The position numbers and the translations under genes are program-made. A stretch of 64,000 nucleotides of DNA, from the NCBI RefSeq assembly GCF_011801145.1, contig NZ_CP046172.1:930001-994000 (forward strand). Direction: 5' to 3'. Under the pieces are notes generated by a model. The model was not told where the DNA came from, did no database searches, and saw only the letters and a program-made list of their open reading frames with translations. How positions within the stretch are numbered: the first letter of the stretch is position 1; each line of letters opens with the position of its first letter. Source of the DNA: Nocardia arthritidis (lineage in GTDB: Bacteria; Actinomycetota; Actinomycetes; Mycobacteriales; Mycobacteriaceae). Positions 1-8,260 of this stretch are shown one piece after another.

Positions 1-1465
1 GCGAACCACCCGTGCCGGGAACCAGGTTGGTGCCGAGGTAGGTACCCAGCGTGTTGAAGTCCCATACAATGGCGCCTGTGGCGGCCGAGAAGGCCCGGAT
101 GTGGCCGTCGACGCTGCCCTCCCAGACCAGGCCCGGCGTCGCCGACACCGCGCTCGGCATCGCCCGGCACTGCTGATCGACCAGCTGGACACCGCTGGAG
201 GGCGGGCACGTCGTCGCCGGATTCGGCGTACTCCAGATCTGATGGCCGTCCGTCGGGTCCAGGGCGAAGAGCTTGCCCGGATCGGCCTGGTAGGTAGCGA
301 CATACAGACGGCTACCGTCATAAGCCGCGCCCCACTGGATGCCCGCCAGGGACTCGGTCCCTTGCGCACCCGGTATCGGCGGCTGTGGCACCGACAGCTG
401 CGACTGCCAGACGAGTTGGCCGGTTTGTCCGTCGAGTAGGTGGTAGATGCCGGTCTTCTGACCCGCCCCGACGACCAGGCGGCCGTTGATGGTGAAGATG
501 TTGGGCTGGGTGCCGAAGTCGAAGTCACGTCCGGGGACCGGGCAATTTCCGCCGGCAGGTGGTGTCAAACAGCGCACGTTCCAGGTGTCCTTGGGGGTGA
601 GCTGGTTGACCCATTTCTGCGCACCGGTATCCATATTCAGCGCGACGATCGCCTCGGTTCCCGCATCCGTGCCGGTATACGGGTTGCCGGTGGTGTAGAA
701 CAGCGTGCGCGAATTGAGGTCGATCGTCGGCGAGGACCAGACCGCTCCGCCGCTGGGTTCGTAGGCGGGTGTGCCGCCGGTCGGTTGCGGCGCCGCGATG
801 GTGAAGTGCTGCCACTTCAGTGCTCCGGTCAACGCGTCCACCGCCGCGACGCTGCCGCGGAAGGTGCAACACGCGTAGAGCGGGTTGACGGCCTGGCCCT
901 CCTCTTGACTGGAGGTGCCGATGTAGACCGTGCCGTCCACGACCAGCGGCGAGCCGGTGATTATCGACCACGGATGCGTGTCGAGTTGGCGGACCCACTT
1001 CTGTGCTCCGGTCGTCGCGTCCACCGCCCACAGGTTCGCGGAGTTGTCGCCGAAGAACACCGTGCCGTCGGCAACCGCCGGCCCGTCTCGCAGGCCGTAG
1101 GCCGGGACGTGACCGAGCGTGGTGTGGGCGTCGAAGGCCCACTTCTGCGCGCCGGACTTGGCGTCCAGCGCGTACATCTTCCCGTCGCGGCCGCCCACGT
1201 AGACGATGCCGCCGACCACGGCCGGTTGGCTGGATGCGGCTACGGCATCGGGAAAGGCGAACGCCCACTTCAGCTGCAAATTGCCCACATTGGCGGGTTT
1301 GATGACGTTCTCGTTCGCGTTGTACCGCGAACCCGCGGTGTCGTACTGCCACATCGACCAGTCACCCGAGGGAAGGGCCTGGCCGGTGCCGGGCAGCGCG
1401 AGGGTCACGAGGATCACGGTTATCGCGACGGGGATGCGCATCAACCCGCGGGTTTTCGTGTTCAT
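1..1465 (-). CDS. Secreted PQQ-type beta-propeller protein (3' end cut by window edge)
   Basis: Read on the minus strand from an ATG at 1465, the frame stays open to the window edge. It starts with a hydrophobic signal peptide (MNTKTRGLMRIP, then an Ile/Val/Leu-rich core ending near GQALPSG). Repeated blades follow with the PQQ/Trp-docking pattern: G.VYVGGRDGKMYALDAKSGAQKW, later LWAVDATTGAQKW and FALDPTDGHQIW. Such repeats occur in extracellular quinoprotein dehydrogenases (for example polyvinyl-alcohol dehydrogenases) and in BamB-like scaffolds. No cytochrome c CxxCH motif is visible in the available part, so enzyme activity is not assured. The C-terminus lies outside the window. It is probably chromosomal and unrelated to the conjugation genes to its right. 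Confidence 0.85.
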   Translation of the reverse strand, partial: MNTKTRGLMRIPVAITVILVTLALPGTGQALPSGDWSMWQYDTAGSRYNANENVIKPANVGNLQLKWAFAFPDAVAASSQPAVVGGIVYVGGRDGKMYALDAKSGAQKWAFDAHTTLGHVPAYGLRDGPAVADGTVFFGDNSANLWAVDATTGAQKWVRQLDTHPWSIITGSPLVVDGTVYIGTSSQEEGQAVNPLYACCTFRGSVAAVDALTGALKWQHFTIAAPQPTGGTPAYEPSGGAVWSSPTIDLNSRTLFYTTGNPYTGTDAGTEAIVALNMDTGAQKWVNQLTPKDTWNVRCLTPPAGGNCPVPGRDFDFGTQPNIFTINGRLVVGAGQKTGIYHLLDGQTGQLVWQSQLSVPQPPIPGAQGTESLAGIQWGAAYDGSRLYVATYQADPGKLFALDPTDGHQIWSTPNPATTCPPSSGVQLVDQQCRAMPSAVSATPGLVWEGSVDGHIRAFSAATGAIVWDFNTLGTYLGTNLVPGTGGS

Positions 1466-1568
1466 TACATGCTCACTCTCTGCGGCACCGGCAATCTGTG
1501 CCGTTGTGAATTAAATCGAAGAGAGTGTGATCTGCATTACACGAAAGGTTCTGTGGATTGCAATGTTT

Positions 1569-1806
1569 TCAGTTGCCGATCGGGTATTGGAAGATGCCTT
1601 GAACGACGGTGACGACCTTGCGGAGCCATTCCGGCCAGGTGGACTGGTCCAGCAGCATCGAACCCTCATCGTTGAAGACGCAGCCGTCGTGGACGGGGAC
1701 ACCGTCGAATCGGTCCTTCAGCCAAGTGATTTCCTTCGCCCAGCCGATGACTCTGGGGTCACGGATTGGCTCAGTGCATAATTCGCGGGCTTGGGATCGG
1801 CCATTA
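1569..1806 (-). pseudogene. Startless gene remnant, function unknown
   Basis: A minus-strand frame of about 78 codons runs from just after a TAA to a TGA at 1569. It reads like true protein (PRVIGWAKEITWLKDRF, PEWLRKVVTVVQGIF) with well-placed Trp and charged residues, but it has no ATG, GTG or TTG near its 5' end. It looks like the 3' end of a gene cut off by a past deletion or recombination near the left edge of the mobile region. Family not recognised. Confidence 0.3.
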
Positions 1807-2418
1807 AGTTAATGGCCGGACGCGATCGTGTGCCAGTTGAAGTGACACCGATCGAATCCGGATTCTCCGCATACCGTGTGACATGCATCCCCTCAGTGCG
1901 GGGGGGCTACATGACGCTGAGCATCACCGTCACCAGAGGACCGCCGGCCGGGGGCACGATCAACTCCGTCGCGGCGCTGGCCACCGATGGAGATGGGCAA
2001 TTATCTGACTGGTCAGAGGCGCATTTTTCACTCAATGATTGCCAGTGAGTTGCGGAAGGCTGCTATAATCGCCATTAGCTACACCTCGTGTGGCGCCGTT
2101 CGATCCAGGGTGTGCTGATCCGCCCTGAAGGCCCGACCCAACTTCGGTTGCTGGCATAACATTCCGAGCGCAGCGGGATCGTCGGTTCCGAGCGATCCAA
2201 CCAGGGACTTCTCATTTGCCCTGTCGGTGGGCAGCCTCTTCATTAAGAGGCTGAGTGTTGCGTCCTTCTAAGCCCTTTCGGGCGGATGGGCCTTCGCTGG
2301 GCGGTCGTATGTAGTGGGCCGCCCAATCCAAGCACTCCGCAACCGGCTCAAGGTGCGGACTCCCAAAGTGTGAGTCCTTGTCGAAAGCTGTTGGCGTGAG
2401 GGCGGATTGGAGTCTGCC
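1807..2418. other. Non-coding stretch between the left flank and the conjugation operon
   Basis: About 600 bp with no convincing gene in either strand; short open frames have poor composition or no ribosome site. It holds a 9-bp hairpin (see 2232-2253) and a direct repeat of TTCCGAGCG (about 2162 and 2188). It probably includes the operon promoter and possibly an old element boundary. I did not find a copy of the tRNA-Arg 3' end here. Confidence 0.4.
2232..2253. promoter_or_regulatory. Perfect 9-bp hairpin upstream of the conjugation operon
   Basis: CAGCCTCTT (2232-2240) pairs exactly with AAGAGGCTG (2245-2253) around a CATT loop, about 165 bp before the first operon gene. No clear T-run follows on the plus strand, so it could be an operator or leader structure rather than a terminator. 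Confidence 0.4.
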
Positions 2419-2655
2419 GTGACTGGAGATCATGCAGTAAGCGGTGTTGACCAGCTGCTGAACATTCACGAAATTAGTGCCCGCACTGGGCATTCCCCGT
2501 ATCGCATTCGTCGGTTGCGCGTCACTGGACACGAATTGTATTCGCGTGCTTGGAAGAACGGTGATGCACCGAATTCGCCACTGCTGCTTGAGGAATCGGT
2601 AGTCAATGAGTGGGTGCAGCGTCGTAAGGAAGCGACCGTCCGGAGGCAAGCATGA
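2419..2655 (+). CDS. Excisionase-like helix-turn-helix protein
   Basis: A 78-residue protein with one winged-helix/HTH unit: LLNIHEISARTGHS followed by YRIRRLRVTGHELYSRAW and a C-terminal helix ending in charged residues. This is the fold class of excisionase/MerR-like HTH proteins, which bind DNA as recombination directionality factors or local repressors. I chose GTG at 2419 because GGAG at 2409-2412 sits 6 nt upstream; a TTG at 2407 is an alternative. It is the first gene of the conjugation operon and overlaps the next gene by 4 nt, so it may control the operon. A role in excision is inference because no integrase is visible in the window. Confidence 0.65.
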   Translation: MTGDHAVSGVDQLLNIHEISARTGHSPYRIRRLRVTGHELYSRAWKNGDAPNSPLLLEESVVNEWVQRRKEATVRRQA

Positions 2656-2828
2656 GGGCCCGGATGTGGCATTCGCGGACGGATGCGGCGTTGAGCGAAT
2701 CGCGTGAGCGGCTGATTACCGAGAGTGAGCTGGCTCGGATTGATGGCGGGATCGACGATCTTCGGCACCACTGGTGGTGCCTTGATACGCGGTGCCGCGG
2801 GTGTGCTGTGGAGCGAGGGGGCTGGTGA
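2652..2828 (+). CDS. Small charged protein of unknown function
   Basis: A 58-residue frame begins at an ATG overlapping the stop of the HTH gene (ATGA) and stops at a TGA overlapping the ATG of the cutinase gene (TGATG). The double overlap supports translation by coupling. The product is Arg- and Trp-rich with an ESELARIDGGIDDL segment and a Cys-containing tail (WWCLDTRCRGCAV). I recognise no family. It could be a leader that couples cutinase translation to the HTH gene. Confidence 0.4.
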   Translation: MRARMWHSRTDAALSESRERLITESELARIDGGIDDLRHHWWCLDTRCRGCAVERGGW

Positions 2829-4225
2829 TGCACGTATTTCGTCGGGTGGTGGCAGGTGCCGCGCTGGCGTCGGTGGTGGTCGCGGCCAGCGGTTGGACGG
2901 CTTACGCGCAGGAATCTAGCGCCGGAACGTGTCCTGCTCTCGCGGTGTTCGGTGTCCAGGGGACGGGGGAGTCGGCGCCGGACGCCGACCCCAAGACCGA
3001 TACCGGTGTGCTCGCATTGATGTTTCGGCCGATGATGGCCGCGGCATCCGGGCTGATCGAGCGAACCTACGTGCCGTACGAGGCGAGCTTCGGCGGCGCG
3101 ACGGCGGGCGGTTCGCTTCCGTATTCCCAGTCGGTCGGCCATGCCGTAGATCGGTTGGACCAGATGGTCGGCGAGATGGCTCGGCGGTGCCCCTCGACGC
3201 AGTTCGCCGGGGCTGGCTATTCGCAAGGTGCGCATGCGATGTCGATGTGGGCCAAGCGAGTCGGTGGCGGGACCGGCCCGATTCCCGCTGATCGAGTGGC
3301 AGCCGTCGCATTGTTCGCCAATCCGGCTCGATCGCCTCGGTCGGCAGTGTTCCCCGGCCGTCCCGGAGCTACGTCTCCGGCTCCGGCGCCCGGAACGAGT
3401 GGTGAGGAAGTCTCGAAGGTCAGCGTGACCGACCCCGGTCTTGGCGGTGCAGGTATTGCTCCGCTCAATGATGTCGAGCAGGGATATGGTGCTTTGACCG
3501 GACGGGTCGCCGATTTGTGCACTCCTGGTGATTTGGCTTGTGACGCACCGGAACACGCGCCGGTCGTCCACCTGATCACGAACATCGCGGGCCAATCGAA
3601 TCTGGACCCGAACGATCCCGTTGCGGCTATCTCCACGGTGGCGGCTGCGTTGGCGACTACCGCGTTCAAGACCGGAGTCGCGGTGGTCAACAACGACATC
3701 CACGGCAAGAGCCTGGATGAGCTGAGCTATGAGCCGAAGAAGTCGATCTCCCAGCGGCTTGCGGAGATGTCGGACCCTCGTAGCCCGATGCCGTCGGCGG
3801 ATGAAGTTCTTTCGGCGGTATTGAAGGTAGGAACTATCGCGTTCAATGCTGTAAAGACCGTCGTAACAAAGGTTTTCACGCCAGACACGATCGCGCAGTT
3901 GGCGACGGTCGGGCTTGCTGACCCGGCGGCCGCTGCGATGACATTGGGGACGAAGGTGGCCTCGGCGGTGGTGGAGCTCGTGCCTCCGGCGGCTCAATCC
4001 CGGATGGTCAATGAGGCGTTCGCGGCGTTGAAGGACAACATCACCGATAACCGAGATCTGTTCAATATCGCCACGCTGGTCAAATACAGCGACACGATCG
4101 CGAAGCACCAGGGCTATGCCTCTGTTTCGGCATCCCCCAACGGGAAGTCCCCGTTGACGGTTGCGGCGGATTGGTTCTCCGCAGCTGCACGTGACATCGC
4201 CGCGAGCGCTCAAGGCCCGAGGTGA
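2828..4225 (+). CDS. Secreted cutinase-family serine esterase with long helical C-terminus
   Basis: A 465-residue protein. An Arg-led signal peptide (residues 1-27, ending near TAYAQ) precedes an alpha/beta cutinase domain with the nucleophile elbow GYSQG (Ser132) and the late Cys-Asp-Cys-His region (CTPGDLAC, Asp235, then EHAPVVH) that supplies the acid and base in cutinases. After about residue 255 comes a long Ala/Val-rich helical extension not typical of free cutinases, which are usually 200-250 residues. Start chosen at ATG 2828, since the signal peptide begins there; an upstream GTG at 2792 adds a non-secretory segment. Cutinase relatives in this group cleave lipid esters, including mycolates. 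As an early T4SS-operon gene it may open the mycomembrane locally; that role is inference. Confidence 0.85.
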   Translation: MHVFRRVVAGAALASVVVAASGWTAYAQESSAGTCPALAVFGVQGTGESAPDADPKTDTGVLALMFRPMMAAASGLIERTYVPYEASFGGATAGGSLPYSQSVGHAVDRLDQMVGEMARRCPSTQFAGAGYSQGAHAMSMWAKRVGGGTGPIPADRVAAVALFANPARSPRSAVFPGRPGATSPAPAPGTSGEEVSKVSVTDPGLGGAGIAPLNDVEQGYGALTGRVADLCTPGDLACDAPEHAPVVHLITNIAGQSNLDPNDPVAAISTVAAALATTAFKTGVAVVNNDIHGKSLDELSYEPKKSISQRLAEMSDPRSPMPSADEVLSAVLKVGTIAFNAVKTVVTKVFTPDTIAQLATVGLADPAAAAMTLGTKVASAVVELVPPAAQSRMVNEAFAALKDNITDNRDLFNIATLVKYSDTIAKHQGYASVSASPNGKSPLTVAADWFSAAARDIAASAQGPR

Positions 4226-4231
4226 ACACCT

Positions 4232-4885
4232 ATGTTGGCCAAGGCAATTGGTTCTTCAGGCGACGGACTTGTGCTCGGGGAAGCGAATCCGAATCTCGTG
4301 ATCGCTCCCAGTGCAGCGGAGCGCGCCCCAGTTCGGAACGTGCCGTTGGTAATCGACGGTGATCTCGAGCCTCGGTGGGCCGTGATGGGAGCGCACGGTG
4401 GTGCTGGTGCGTCGACCCTGACGCGATGGTGGCCGATGACTGCTGACACGGATCGAGCGTGGCCGGGATGTCCGGCTACGACCCAACTGGTAGTTGTGAC
4501 AGCGCGAACTTGTATGCCCGGTCTGACCGCGGCGGCGACCCGCCTTCGCGAGTGGCACGCCCAGCTCGCACCGCCGGGGGTCCTGATCGTCGGGCTCGTC
4601 TTGATCGCCGCGCGCCCTGGGCGAATTCCTGCGCCGGTACGGAGATACTGCGACATCCTCGCGCCATTGGTTGCGGGCGCGGTGTATTCGATCGGTTGGC
4701 ACGAATCCCTTGTGGCGCTGGAGAAACGGGAACTCGCACCGTGTGATCTCGCCGCGCCGCTGCCGCCGCTCCGCAAACGGTTGGCGCTGACCGACGCCGC
4801 ACCTCGCGATGCCCACAAAGCCGCGGCTCAGATCACGGAATCCATCGCCGGATTGCAGGAAACCGGAGTCCTTCAACAACTTTGA
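4232..4885 (+). CDS. ParA/MinD-like P-loop protein of the conjugation operon (DUF6668-like)
   Basis: A 217-residue protein. The centre carries a deviant Walker A-like stretch, GAHGGAGASTL (near residues 53-63), as in ParA/MinD/CpaE NTPases, followed by alternating hydrophobic strands (VLIVGLVLIAAR) and a Lys/Arg-rich C-terminus. There is no signal peptide or membrane segment, so it should act in the cytoplasm, perhaps placing or energising the secretion apparatus. It starts at ATG 4232, with GAGG 9 nt upstream. The DUF6668 label is from memory of similar actinobacterial conjugation loci and is less certain than the P-loop. Confidence 0.55.
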   Translation: MLAKAIGSSGDGLVLGEANPNLVIAPSAAERAPVRNVPLVIDGDLEPRWAVMGAHGGAGASTLTRWWPMTADTDRAWPGCPATTQLVVVTARTCMPGLTAAATRLREWHAQLAPPGVLIVGLVLIAARPGRIPAPVRRYCDILAPLVAGAVYSIGWHESLVALEKRELAPCDLAAPLPPLRKRLALTDAAPRDAHKAAAQITESIAGLQETGVLQQL

Positions 4886-4898
4886 ACGGGGAGCTCGT

Positions 4899-5186
4899 AT
4901 GTCTACTTTCATGCTTGCGCAGTCGGCAGTGTCCTACCTGGCTGACACCATCCAAGTTGTACCGACCGCACCGCCCGGTTCCAACGGGCTGCTGAAGATC
5001 ATCGGCTGGCTGTCCTGGGCCGCCATGGCTGCCGGAGTCGCCGGAATCATCTTTGCCGGAGGCAAATTCGCATGGGAGCGCTGGCACGGCGGCGCGATGG
5101 AGTCCCCGAAGATCGTTTTCGGTGCGCTCGTCGGCGGCATCCTCATCACCTTTGCCGGTTCGATCATGAATGAAGTCGTGTCGTGA
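4899..5186 (+). CDS. Small two-helix membrane protein, pilin (VirB2)-like
   Basis: A 95-residue protein with two hydrophobic helices (about LLKIIGWLSWAAMAAGVAGIIFAGG and IVFGALVGGILITFAGSIM, each described here only in part) joined by a short KFAWERWHGG loop. This size and layout match VirB2/TrbC-type pilins and other small T4SS inner-membrane parts. The start is ATG 4899 after GGGGAG; the longer upstream frame lacks membrane character. It overlaps the next gene by 4 nt. Assignment to VirB2 rather than VirB3 is uncertain from sequence alone. Confidence 0.6.
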   Translation: MSTFMLAQSAVSYLADTIQVVPTAPPGSNGLLKIIGWLSWAAMAAGVAGIIFAGGKFAWERWHGGAMESPKIVFGALVGGILITFAGSIMNEVVS

Positions 5187-5410
5187 AGTCGTTGCCGAGT
5201 TCGGTAACCCAACCGATGCTCGAGTTGCTGGGCTGGCTCGGCTGGATCGTGACGTTGATGTGCATCAGCCGAATCATCTGGGCCGCAGCGTTATTCATCT
5301 TCAGGTCACACCGCTACGAAAGCATCGAGGGCTTGCTGGGTTCGTTGCTGGGTGGGGTGGTTGTTGGTTCCGCTGGCCTTATCGCGGCAGCTCTCTACGC
5401 GCCACTTTGA
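5183..5410 (+). CDS. Small membrane protein of the T4SS operon
   Basis: A 75-residue protein starting at GTG 5183, overlapping the previous stop (GTGA). It has two hydrophobic segments, one around LGWLGWIVTLMCISRIIWAA and one near LLGGVVVGSAGLIAAAL, separated by the polar loop RSHRYESIEG. It closely mirrors the previous gene in size and topology and may be a sister pilin-like or VirB3-like subunit. Translational coupling suggests equal expression with its neighbour. Confidence 0.6.
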   Translation: MKSLPSSVTQPMLELLGWLGWIVTLMCISRIIWAAALFIFRSHRYESIEGLLGSLLGGVVVGSAGLIAAALYAPL

Positions 5411-5421
5411 TGGGAGGGAAC

Positions 5422-6036
5422 ATGCGACTGTTCGGAATCATAAAGACCGAGGTGTTTCTCGCGGGCATCGTCGGGTTCGGTGCGTTGGTTGGTTGTGGTG
5501 CAGTGCATCAGGCCGCGGGCAATGGCGCACCCACGGACGTTCGTTGGGTGGACTTCCAGGGGGTCCAGCTGCCGGTCGCCGATGAAGGCCCCCGACACAT
5601 TGAAGGACCGATTGCTACTGGGTACGACGCGTCTCCGGCCGGTGCCGCGCTGGCGGCGATCGAATCCACCGTCCGCATGTCTGTCGCGACCGATACGCAA
5701 TGGCCAAAGGTCGGACAGGTACTGATTGCGGCGGGGCAAGGGCGCGATCGTTGGGCGACTGCGCGAGCTCAGCTTTCGATTACCGAGCCGATCGCGCCCG
5801 GCTGCGCACCAGAAGTTCTTGGCTACACGATCGCGGATTTCACACCCAAGCGAGCCGGCGTCGCGATATACGCGCGTCAGGCTGACGGCTCGCTGACCCG
5901 CAACCTAGCGGGTGTCACCCGGCGAGATGACAACTGGTTGCTCGACCTCGCGGCTGATCCGAAAAGCTCTGTGCTGTCGGCGGTTACGAGCGTTCCGCCG
6001 GACATGGTGATCCTTCGTGGAAAGGAATCACGGTGA
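5422..6036 (+). CDS. Lipoprotein of the conjugation operon (DUF8175-like)
   Basis: A 204-residue protein with an N-terminal lipoprotein signal: a hydrophobic core then the lipobox LVGC, placing the lipidated Cys near residue 25. The mature part has the segment IATGYDASPAGAALAAI, typical of a family of actinobacterial plasmid proteins I recall as DUF8175, and a C-terminal strand-rich part. The start at ATG 5422 has GGAGGG just upstream. The next gene encodes a relative with the same GxxxTPxGAxLAA-type signature, so the two may form a cell-surface hetero-complex of the T4SS. The precise role is unknown. Confidence 0.65.
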   Translation: MRLFGIIKTEVFLAGIVGFGALVGCGAVHQAAGNGAPTDVRWVDFQGVQLPVADEGPRHIEGPIATGYDASPAGAALAAIESTVRMSVATDTQWPKVGQVLIAAGQGRDRWATARAQLSITEPIAPGCAPEVLGYTIADFTPKRAGVAIYARQADGSLTRNLAGVTRRDDNWLLDLAADPKSSVLSAVTSVPPDMVILRGKESR

Positions 6037-6821
6037 TGGCCTCCCTACGAGGGCTACTTCCGCTGCTCGCCGTCGGCATAGCCGTCACCGCCTGTGGCTT
6101 GCTGGTCGCGGTCGGCCATCAGCACGGTGACGAGCAAACCGAGCAATCGCCCTCCACTTCTGTGGTTGTCCCGTCTCAGTCGGATGGGCCGCGCGAGTTT
6201 GGGTTGCCGAGCGCCGATATGTTCGGCAATCGCCTCGAAACCACGTCCGACCGTGGCGGTGTCGCTCTACCGCAGGATTCCGCCCAGCGCCCTGCGGCCG
6301 AGTCTGGCCCGCTGTACCTCATTTCACCGCCATCGGGAATGATGTGGCAGCGGGGATGGGGCGGTGCGGCACTTGGGTTTTCGCACAGCGATGGACCTAC
6401 TCGCGTGCACGACGGCATCGCGTCGGGCTTTGCCGATACACCGCAGGGTGCGGGTCTGGCGGCCTATGACGCCCTTGGGCGGACCCTTGCAGCACCCGAT
6501 GGGATCTGGCAGCAGGTAATCGCGCAGCGTTACCTCGGGGGCGGGCAGGCGCTGATGGACGGTATGGCCAGAAGCCGACGTAACAATCCGGCGGCTTCGA
6601 AATACGTTGTCGTTCCGGACGGATTCCGCATTCTGCCTGGGTTTCGACCGGACTTCGCGGTGGTCGAGATCGCGGTTCGTGCGCACGACGGGTGGGCTTC
6701 GTCGACCTGGCCCATGGTCTGGGTCGGGGACGATTGGAAGGTTCGTGTGCCGGACCGCGTCGACGATCTGTGGGCATCGACGCATCTTTCGTCACTAGCC
6801 GGATTCGGAGTTTGGAAATGA
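6033..6821 (+). CDS. Membrane-anchored DUF8175-like protein, relative of the preceding lipoprotein
   Basis: A 262-residue protein starting at GTG 6033 (ATG 6036 is possible) and overlapping the previous stop. It has an N-terminal hydrophobic anchor (LLPLLAVGIAVTACGLLVAVG), a Ser/Thr/Gln-rich linker, then the signature IASGFADTPQGAGLAAYDAL also found in the lipoprotein before it, and a strand-rich end with WPMVWVGDDWKV. The anchor contains Cys in TACG but lacks clean lipobox context. It probably sits outside the membrane as a T4SS structural part. The repeated domain suggests tandem duplication. Confidence 0.65.
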   Translation: MMASLRGLLPLLAVGIAVTACGLLVAVGHQHGDEQTEQSPSTSVVVPSQSDGPREFGLPSADMFGNRLETTSDRGGVALPQDSAQRPAAESGPLYLISPPSGMMWQRGWGGAALGFSHSDGPTRVHDGIASGFADTPQGAGLAAYDALGRTLAAPDGIWQQVIAQRYLGGGQALMDGMARSRRNNPAASKYVVVPDGFRILPGFRPDFAVVEIAVRAHDGWASSTWPMVWVGDDWKVRVPDRVDDLWASTHLSSLAGFGVWK

Positions 6822-8260
6822 GCCCCCGGACCACACTGCGGGCCACGGTGATCATTGTGTTGACGCTCGCGGGTGCAGCCACGATGGTCGGTTCGGCTCC
6901 GGCGCAGGCGCAACCGAACCTCTGCGACCTACCCGTGGTTGGAACTGTCTGCACCGTAGGACAATTCGCCGTTGATCCAGAAGGCGCCGCAACCTCGATG
7001 GCGGCATCCGGATTCAAGGGCATCGTGGATTCGATGCTCGGCGGCTTCGGGCGGATGCTCGAATGGTCTCTGGCGTGGTGGATCAAGCTGCCCTCGACCG
7101 ATCTGACCCAGATGTCGGCGCTGGCCACCGTGCGCGAATACACAACGGGTCTTCAGGTTTTGCTGATGACCGGCACGGTCATGCTGACCGCAGGGCGACT
7201 CGCGATGGCTCATCGCGGCGCGTTGGCGGGTGAAGTGCAGGAATCGTTCACCACCTTCGCGCGTGCTGTGTTCGCGTCGTGGATGTTCGCCGCCGTCATC
7301 ACGATGGCTACCCGCAGTGGTGACGCGTTCTCCGAGTGGGTGATCAGCGATGTCACTCACGACGATGCGACCGGAACGCTGTCGCGGATGGCCGACTTCT
7401 CGCACCTGGTCGGCAAGGAGAGCATCGGGCTGGCAGGGATGTTCATCCTCGGCCTCATCGGATTCGTCGGCGCTCTCTTGCAATTGGTGTTGCTGGTGAT
7501 CCGGCAGGCGCTGCTGATCGTTGTGGTGGCCGTCATTCCGATTGCCGCGGCCGCGGCTGGCTCGGGACCGGGATCGCAGGCGTACAAGCGGCTGGTCAGC
7601 TGGTCGATCGCGTTCGCGCTATTCAAGCCGGTCGGAGCGATCGTCTACGTCGTCGCCTTCGAGGCTGCGGGATCGCCATCTGCCGATGGCCAGGAGCGCT
7701 TGCTTGGACTGATCCTGCTGGCGCTGGTCGCGTTGGTGTTGCCCGCGCTGATGAGGATGGTCGCGCCGGTCGTCTCGACGATGGGCTCCGGCGGTGGGGG
7801 CGTAGCAGCGGCGGCAATGCTCGGCGGTGGTGTCGGCATGGCGGCAGGAGCGGCTGCAAAGGCCGGAGCCAATGCGTCCGGAGATGCGCAGTCGGCAGGT
7901 GACGACGGGGGGTCTCCTGGCTCGGGCGGGACGGGACCCTCTTCTGGCGGCCGAGCGATGACTCCTGGAAGCTCCGGCGCCGATGGCGGTTCACCTCCGC
8001 CCGGCACAGGCGGAGGCGCGGCAGGTGCCCGGACAAGTCAAGCGGCGCAGGGTGCGAACAGTGCCGGCGCCGGCGCCGGTGGCGCGTCGGCTGCATCGGG
8101 TGCTGGAGCAGCTGCTGCCGGGCCTGCCGCACTAGCGGTCGGCGCAGCTCAAGCAGCCCACACAACCGCTCAGCATGTCGGTGAGCGGGTGGGTAGTGAG
8201 GCCGATGCCGGTACCGAAAACGGTTCAGGCGCAATGGGACAACACGAGGTGAGGCGATGA
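6818..8260 (+). CDS. VirB6/TrbL-like polytopic T4SS channel protein
   Basis: A 480-residue protein. It has a signal-like N-terminus (to about PAQAQP), a small Cys-bearing segment, then at least six strongly hydrophobic helices between roughly residues 70 and 330 (for example LQVLLMTGTVMLTAG, VLLVIRQALLIVVVAVIPIAA, LILLALVALVLPALMRM). The last 150 residues are Gly/Ala/Ser-rich, low-complexity and end in a charged tail. This polytopic core with a disordered tail is the VirB6/TrbL pattern: the inner-membrane pore of conjugative T4SS. It starts at ATG 6818, overlapping the previous stop, and overlaps the next gene by 4 nt. Confidence 0.8.
   Translation: MSPRTTLRATVIIVLTLAGAATMVGSAPAQAQPNLCDLPVVGTVCTVGQFAVDPEGAATSMAASGFKGIVDSMLGGFGRMLEWSLAWWIKLPSTDLTQMSALATVREYTTGLQVLLMTGTVMLTAGRLAMAHRGALAGEVQESFTTFARAVFASWMFAAVITMATRSGDAFSEWVISDVTHDDATGTLSRMADFSHLVGKESIGLAGMFILGLIGFVGALLQLVLLVIRQALLIVVVAVIPIAAAAAGSGPGSQAYKRLVSWSIAFALFKPVGAIVYVVAFEAAGSPSADGQERLLGLILLALVALVLPALMRMVAPVVSTMGSGGGGVAAAAMLGGGVGMAAGAAAKAGANASGDAQSAGDDGGSPGSGGTGPSSGGRAMTPGSSGADGGSPPPGTGGGAAGARTSQAAQGANSAGAGAGGASAASGAGAAAAGPAALAVGAAQAAHTTAQHVGERVGSEADAGTENGSGAMGQHEVRR

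Noticed and set aside
440..1612. 390-codon plus-strand open frame over the left edge
   Set aside because: It is the shadow of the minus-strand beta-propeller gene: the minus frame has signal peptide and repeated blades, while this frame is Arg/Gly-rich without any motif.
1791..2048. 85-codon plus-strand frame
   Set aside because: No ribosome site or recognisable motif, and weak codon character; I list the area as non-coding.
2232..2253. Hairpin considered as an integration attachment site
   Set aside because: It has no similarity to the tRNA-Arg 3' end and no second copy was noticed near 51.5 kb.
2603..4213. 536-codon minus-strand open frame opposite the cutinase
   Set aside because: Composition is Arg/His-dominated with no domain, and it overlaps the cutinase, which has a full catalytic set.
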